Positions 61,301-64,000 of a stretch of DNA of 64,000 nt are shown one piece after another; positions within the stretch are counted from its first letter, which is position 1, and the number at the start of each line of letters is the position of its first letter. The notes below the pieces were generated by a model. The model ran no database searches, was not told the origin of the DNA, and was given only the letters and a program-made list of their open reading frames with translations. This stretch comes from Bacteroidota bacterium (GTDB lineage Bacteria > Bacteroidota > Bacteroidia > NS11-12g > UBA9320): positions 124,001 through 188,000 of the forward strand of contig WGNA01000011.1 in NCBI GenBank assembly GCA_016124755.1. The letters run 5' to 3'. Position numbers and translations under genes: made by a program.

Positions 61301-62676
61301 GAGCTTTTGTAAATGATTCATCGCGCATTTATGTTAAAGATCATTCGGACTCTCTGATCTTCATCTTTGGAGCTCAGGCCATTGACAATGATCTCAACAG
61401 CAGCAGCGATGATTCCCGGTTGATGTATGATACCCGAAATGCTTCACTCAGAGTTGGAAAAGATGCATCCGGACTTTGGAATAAAGACAGCATTCAGATT
61501 GAATGCACTTATATTTTTGGAAAATCAAATCAGGTTTTAGGAAATTTTAATTCGATTCTCGGTGGTGAATCAAACCGCACCGGAGATTATGTTCAGTTCG
61601 GATTTATTGGCAACGGAATTTACAACACCATTTCAGGAAGTTCCAGTGCAGTAATTACCGGTTCTAACAACAATGCCGGTGGATACGCAAGTTTGATCGG
61701 AAGCGGAGATTACAACACCGTTCAATGTGAATACGGAGTAATTGTGGGTGGAGTGAACAACGAACTCTATGGAAATCTGAATTCCATTCTGGGCGGAAGC
61801 TATCATTTTCAAAATACGTATGCAGGTGTTATAACCGGCGGTCTCGGACACAAACTGGTAAATGATTATGGTTTTGTTGGTGCCGGATCTCAGAATTACG
61901 ACTCCTCTTATTTCGGGGTAATTGTGGGTGGAAGCAACAACTATATGATTTCCGAATACGCAACCATTGTTAACGGCGACAGCAATTATGCAATGGATAC
62001 AGCGACCTTTATCGGAGGTGGAAACAACAACATGGCTTTGCGTTACGGAGCATTTATTGCAGGTGGAGATTACAACAAAGCTTACGGTAAGTATAGCACA
62101 ACCGGTAGCGGAAACGGATTGATTGCCCAGAGTTATGGTGAAACTGTTTTCGGAAGTTTTAATGACACGGCAACATCTTGGAACGCTAATGGGATTACCT
62201 CTGGAAATCGGTTGTTTGTTTTAGGAAACGGATCGGCTTATTCTTCCCGATCCTCTGCATTCGTGGTTTACAAAAACGGAAACGCACTTTTATCCGGAAC
62301 ATTAACACAGAGTTCAGATGCCCGGCTTAAGAAAAATATTACTCCGATTCGATCTGCTTTAACCCGCATAAATGCATTAGAAGGCGTTAACTACAACTGG
62401 AACGGACTCCGAAATCACGACACGAGCGCGGTTCAATATGGCTTTATTGCCCAGCAGGTTAGAGAAGTGCTTCCGGATCTTGTGCAGGAAGATGATGAAG
62501 GATATCTGTCTGTGAATTACACATCTCTTATTCCGGTTTTAGTGGAGGCCATTAAAGAATTGCAGCAACAGAATAATGAACTTTCAAACACCAATTCGGA
62601 ATTGAGAAATCAGGTTACAACCAATACCGAAAGACTCGAAGAAATTCTGAAAATGTTGCAGTCTGCCAATCAATAA
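58354..62676 (+). CDS. Giant secreted YadA-head-repeat protein with C-terminal S74 chaperone domain
   Basis: 1440 residues from the ATG at 58354 (MKNLLLTTIFTFLSLITLGQ), better than the in-frame TTG at 58324. An N-terminal domain (TGFNFQAVLRDDKGKPRANESVTVRF) is typical of Bacteroidota tail-fibre-like proteins. Two blocks of 14-16-residue head repeats follow (about 530-880 and 1055-1270; units like GGxxNxAxGxYSxVxGG), each leading to linker phrases such as FPKTDGSNGQFLATDGSGN. The end (about 1320-1440) is a peptidase S74 intramolecular chaperone (SSDARLKKNITPIRSAL..., YGFIAQQVREVLPDLV) plus a coiled coil. It is probably a trimeric, self-cleaving surface fibre. No T9SS domain of its own; the next gene has one. 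Confidence 0.92.
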   Translation: MKNLLLTTIFTFLSLITLGQTGFNFQAVLRDDKGKPRANESVTVRFEIMRYVSQTSSYDTVYIEQHYLNTTEFGVINTIIGDGQAVYGRQSDVVWYDTMPDQSLVIRPYAINVRVNGELMLPGSIMQYVPYARVAESALNVANDKVDDADADPLNEIQKISIHADSIFLENGGFVIIPKQKGEVGFQNNSLTSPSDTLDFSTAFWSTGGNVADSGFSIGTLNNQPVVFLRQGLPIGILNEYSLYLGHNSSEFIGKQGQNIVLGNNGLSMANSSNSNSVIGYLNLGKAVTATANVSVGNFSLTNAKASLYNVSIGVSAGENDTVSTENVYVGYRAGEGTKSKISRKNVMIGSQSGLQNEGDQNIFIGYGAGFNDTASSNTLVIGFRDYRGELIRGNFQDRTLAINGSLTIDSSYTFPKTDGSNGQFLATDGSGNVFWKDVTGVQVKNDTVISGKDTVFLSSYSVWKNDGQLVTVKKWDDDINLVFGADSINNNPASTDDNSRLMYIKNKAAFRSGYASAGQNNNDSIGVFSFSSGYDNKATSAGTVVTGGYLNEATDSFAVVSGGSLNKATNNFSIVGGGVLNTSEGVYSGVHSGLNNKATGNASAVLGGTYNKASDTLSVVGGGISNEASAYASGVLSGSNNVAKGRMSVVGGGNNNSAEGVNSTIAGGNSNVSKGNTGTISGGYANDEIGAYNTIGGGYENQVEADYAVISGGISNQALGLGSSVSGGYLNEVRDTLSSVNGGLKNLAMGDYATVGGGSFNQAVGRNVAIAGGDSNTIGGDYSFIGSGKSNSANSDYNSIGGGRYNHVNGDYSAVSGGLVNIVSGQYNFVGGGDTNVIQGTSSVISGGRSNAIVSKYAVIPGGYANGVLGEYGFASGRNSLAASYGEVALGYYNTTYSPKSTSSLDTNDRLFVIGNGTAANRHDALVLSKNNHLHLNGNMSLSNGSDTIFYPAFDGSNGQVLTTDGSGKLFWTNSSGGGASGAFVNDSSRIYVKDHSDSLIFIFGAQAIDNDLNSSSDDSRLMYDTRNASLRVGKDASGLWNKDSIQIECTYIFGKSNQVLGNFNSILGGESNRTGDYVQFGFIGNGIYNTISGSSSAVITGSNNNAGGYASLIGSGDYNTVQCEYGVIVGGVNNELYGNLNSILGGSYHFQNTYAGVITGGLGHKLVNDYGFVGAGSQNYDSSYFGVIVGGSNNYMISEYATIVNGDSNYAMDTATFIGGGNNNMALRYGAFIAGGDYNKAYGKYSTTGSGNGLIAQSYGETVFGSFNDTATSWNANGITSGNRLFVLGNGSAYSSRSSAFVVYKNGNALLSGTLTQSSDARLKKNITPIRSALTRINALEGVNYNWNGLRNHDTSAVQYGFIAQQVREVLPDLVQEDDEGYLSVNYTSLIPVLVEAIKELQQQNNELSNTNSELRNQVTTNTERLEEILKMLQSANQ

Positions 62677-62686
62677 TTCAACAGCT

Positions 62687-63148
62687 ATGAAAAATACGTT
62701 CATAATCGCCACAATAGGTTTTTGTGTTTGGGTCGGTTCCGGATTGGTACAGGCCCAAACCCTGAGCCGATATGCGATCAGCTCTTTTGGATATGAAAGT
62801 GTAGAACTTAGTGTAACCATGGGAGAGGTTTTAACAACGGCAAAAGACACCGGACTTTGTGCGGGATTTCAGCAACCCTCGGTTCAGATTTCGGATGTGA
62901 TCGTTCCCATTACACGGGATCAAAATATCAAATTGTTTCCCAATCCATCAGGCGGACAATTCACCATTACATCATCACAAAAGGAAGAAATTAAAATTGT
63001 TATTTATGGAGCGGATGGAAGTCTGCTTGAAGATAAGAGCATCTTTCCCGGTAACGAATTATCTGTGGATTTGCCAACCGGTATTTATATCTGCCTGATT
63101 ATTCAGAATAATTTAACACGAACCGAACGGCTTGTAATCGTTCGTTAA
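62687..63148 (+). CDS. Small secreted protein with T9SS type A sorting domain
   Basis: 153 residues: signal peptide (MKNTFIIATIGFCVWVGSGLVQAQ), a short mature region (YAISSFGYESVELSVTMGEVLTTA, CAGFQQPSVQIS), then a T9SS sorting domain (LFPNPSGGQFTITSS, IVIYGADGSLLEDKS, LPTGIYICLI). The short region resembles the segment found before sorting domains in many Bacteroidota surface proteins. It starts 10 bp after the S74 gene and is probably cotranscribed, possibly an anchor or partner of the fibre (inference). Confidence 0.88.
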   Translation: MKNTFIIATIGFCVWVGSGLVQAQTLSRYAISSFGYESVELSVTMGEVLTTAKDTGLCAGFQQPSVQISDVIVPITRDQNIKLFPNPSGGQFTITSSQKEEIKIVIYGADGSLLEDKSIFPGNELSVDLPTGIYICLIIQNNLTRTERLVIVR

Positions 63149-63154
63149 TAAGCC

Positions 63155-63166
63155 TTTACATGTAAA
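63155..63166. promoter_or_regulatory. Perfect 12-bp palindrome TTTACATGTAAA
   Basis: It lies 6 bp after the T9SS gene's stop and about 65 bp before the start of the second TPR kinase. It could be an operator; no T-run follows to suggest a terminator. Confidence 0.3.
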
Positions 63167-63230
63167 ATCGAAGTCTTTAGTTAAAGGTCTTCCATACAAA
63201 TGGCCTTATTTTGCCGCCTTGCGAAAGGCC

Positions 63231-64000
63231 ATGCTTAAAAAACTCCTTTTCATTTTCTTTTCTTTATGGATTAATGGAATTGCTTTACCTCAAAGTGAAT
63301 TGTACAAGCAGGTAGAAAAGGATCTGGAAATCGCAAACAAGAAAATGACTTCCGGATCTCCGAAGGAAGCGCGAAAAATTATTGACGAAAATCTCAAGTA
63401 CGCGGTTGAACACAAAGACCGGGAAGCGGAAGTGCTTGTTTTGGAAAGGTTAGCTATCTGGTATCTTTTTACCGGAGAAACCGATGAAGGAATAAAAACC
63501 CTTACCAGCGGAATTAATAAGGCGGGCAAACTACAAGACAGTTCAAGACTTGCCGTATTGTTAGAAAATCGGGCGTATGAATATGCCCGATTGCGGAAGT
63601 TTGATCCGGCGATAAAGGACATTTTGAGAGCACAGCACATTTTTGAAGTGTATCATGATACCGTGAATATGCTGGCCGGATTTAATTCGATCGGGTATGT
63701 ATTCGCACGCGCCAATCGCCAGATGGAAGCCGAACCTTATTATCAGAAGGAACTGGAAATCGCGAAAAAAGCAGACAACGAAGAAGAAATTGCGGATGCA
63801 CTCGATCATCTGGCGGAGTTGCATGATGTTACCAATACACACATCGGCTTGTTGAAGAATTATCAATTAAAGAGTATTCCCTCATTTCGGAAATTCAATA
63901 ATTACGAACGCCTGATAACAGCATTAGAAAGGCTATCAAGAGTATATCTGAAAGAGGAGAAATACGATTCTGCGGAATTGCGAATTGTTGAGGCTTCTGC
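63231..64000 (+). CDS. Second TPR sensor kinase, paralogue of the 55728 gene (3' end outside window)
   Basis: The frame is open from ATG 63231 to the window edge (256 codons). The N-terminus (MLKKLLFIFFSLWINGIALPQSE) is a signal peptide. The region LERLAIWYLFTGETDEGIKTL, LAVLLENRAYEYARLRKFDPAI, HDTVNMLAGFNSIGYVFARANRQMEAEPYYQKELEIA aligns closely with the first TPR kinase (LERLAVWYLFTGDSKNGMIWL and so on). A kinase domain is expected beyond the window. The two TPR kinases flank the S74/T9SS pair, suggesting a duplicated sensor. Confidence 0.85.
   Translation, partial: MLKKLLFIFFSLWINGIALPQSELYKQVEKDLEIANKKMTSGSPKEARKIIDENLKYAVEHKDREAEVLVLERLAIWYLFTGETDEGIKTLTSGINKAGKLQDSSRLAVLLENRAYEYARLRKFDPAIKDILRAQHIFEVYHDTVNMLAGFNSIGYVFARANRQMEAEPYYQKELEIAKKADNEEEIADALDHLAELHDVTNTHIGLLKNYQLKSIPSFRKFNNYERLITALERLSRVYLKEEKYDSAELRIVEAS

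Overview
The window is chromosomal DNA of a member of the Bacteroidota. This rests on several things: exported proteins ending in type IX secretion (T9SS) sorting domains, FecI/FecR-type sigma/anti-sigma pairs, STN and TonB-dependent outer-membrane proteins, DUF4294 and bacillithiol BshB1 genes, and -7 boxes of the form TAnnTTTG with almost no Shine-Dalgarno sites. I cannot name a genus. No rRNA, tRNA, CRISPR array, prophage or intact insertion sequence was seen.

Layout. (1) 1-6371 (-): most of a giant exported beta-helix protein built of four ~433-residue modules, cut by the window edge. It is divergent from a LytS-type propeller kinase and LytTR regulator (6590-10326), and a 21-bp-period direct repeat sits between them. 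(2) 10582-17527: HtrA protease (-), an ECF sigma factor with a membrane anti-sigma-like protein, dapF, a glycosyltransferase-like membrane protein, a DUF4294 protein and bshB1. (3) 17534-24936: a lamin-tail-domain surface protein, uvrA and a secreted subtilisin. (4) 25546-30265: FecI-like sigma, FecR-like anti-sigma, then an STN protein carrying a repeat solenoid instead of a TonB barrel, plus a second solenoid protein. (5) 30327-32533: noncoding repeats, including a 177-bp tandem array, flanking a lipoprotein metalloprotease. (6) 32534-40467: mostly minus-strand small envelope proteins, with a three-gene operon of two cysteine-containing secreted proteins and a thioredoxin/propeller-like protein, and an HTH/membrane gene pair. 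(7) 40606-42450: an AAA ATPase and a small TOPRIM-like partner whose 3' end abuts a broken ORF6N gene at a 33-bp palindrome, a candidate defence module. (8) 42494-48163: reductase-family enzyme, lipoprotein, TonB-dependent receptor with companion gene, and small membrane proteins. (9) 48670-55496: a LamG/Ig-like T9SS protein, an unknown secreted protein, a YHS protein and a Fic protein. (10) 55728-64000: TPR histidine kinase, NarL-type regulator, a 1440-residue YadA-head/S74 adhesin-like protein, a T9SS protein, and the start of a second TPR kinase paralogous to the first.

How parts work together. At least four regulatory modules sit beside large surface proteins: LytS/LytTR with the beta-helix giant, FecI/FecR with the solenoids, TPR kinase/NarL with the S74 protein, and the ECF pair near dapF. 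Intergenic regions carry recurring hairpin families; one has compensatory base changes between copies. The most system-like novelties are the ATPase/TOPRIM-like pair, the FecI-FecR-STN-solenoid operon, the cysteine-containing secreted protein operon, and a ~126-nt nested inverted-repeat element at 37438-37563.
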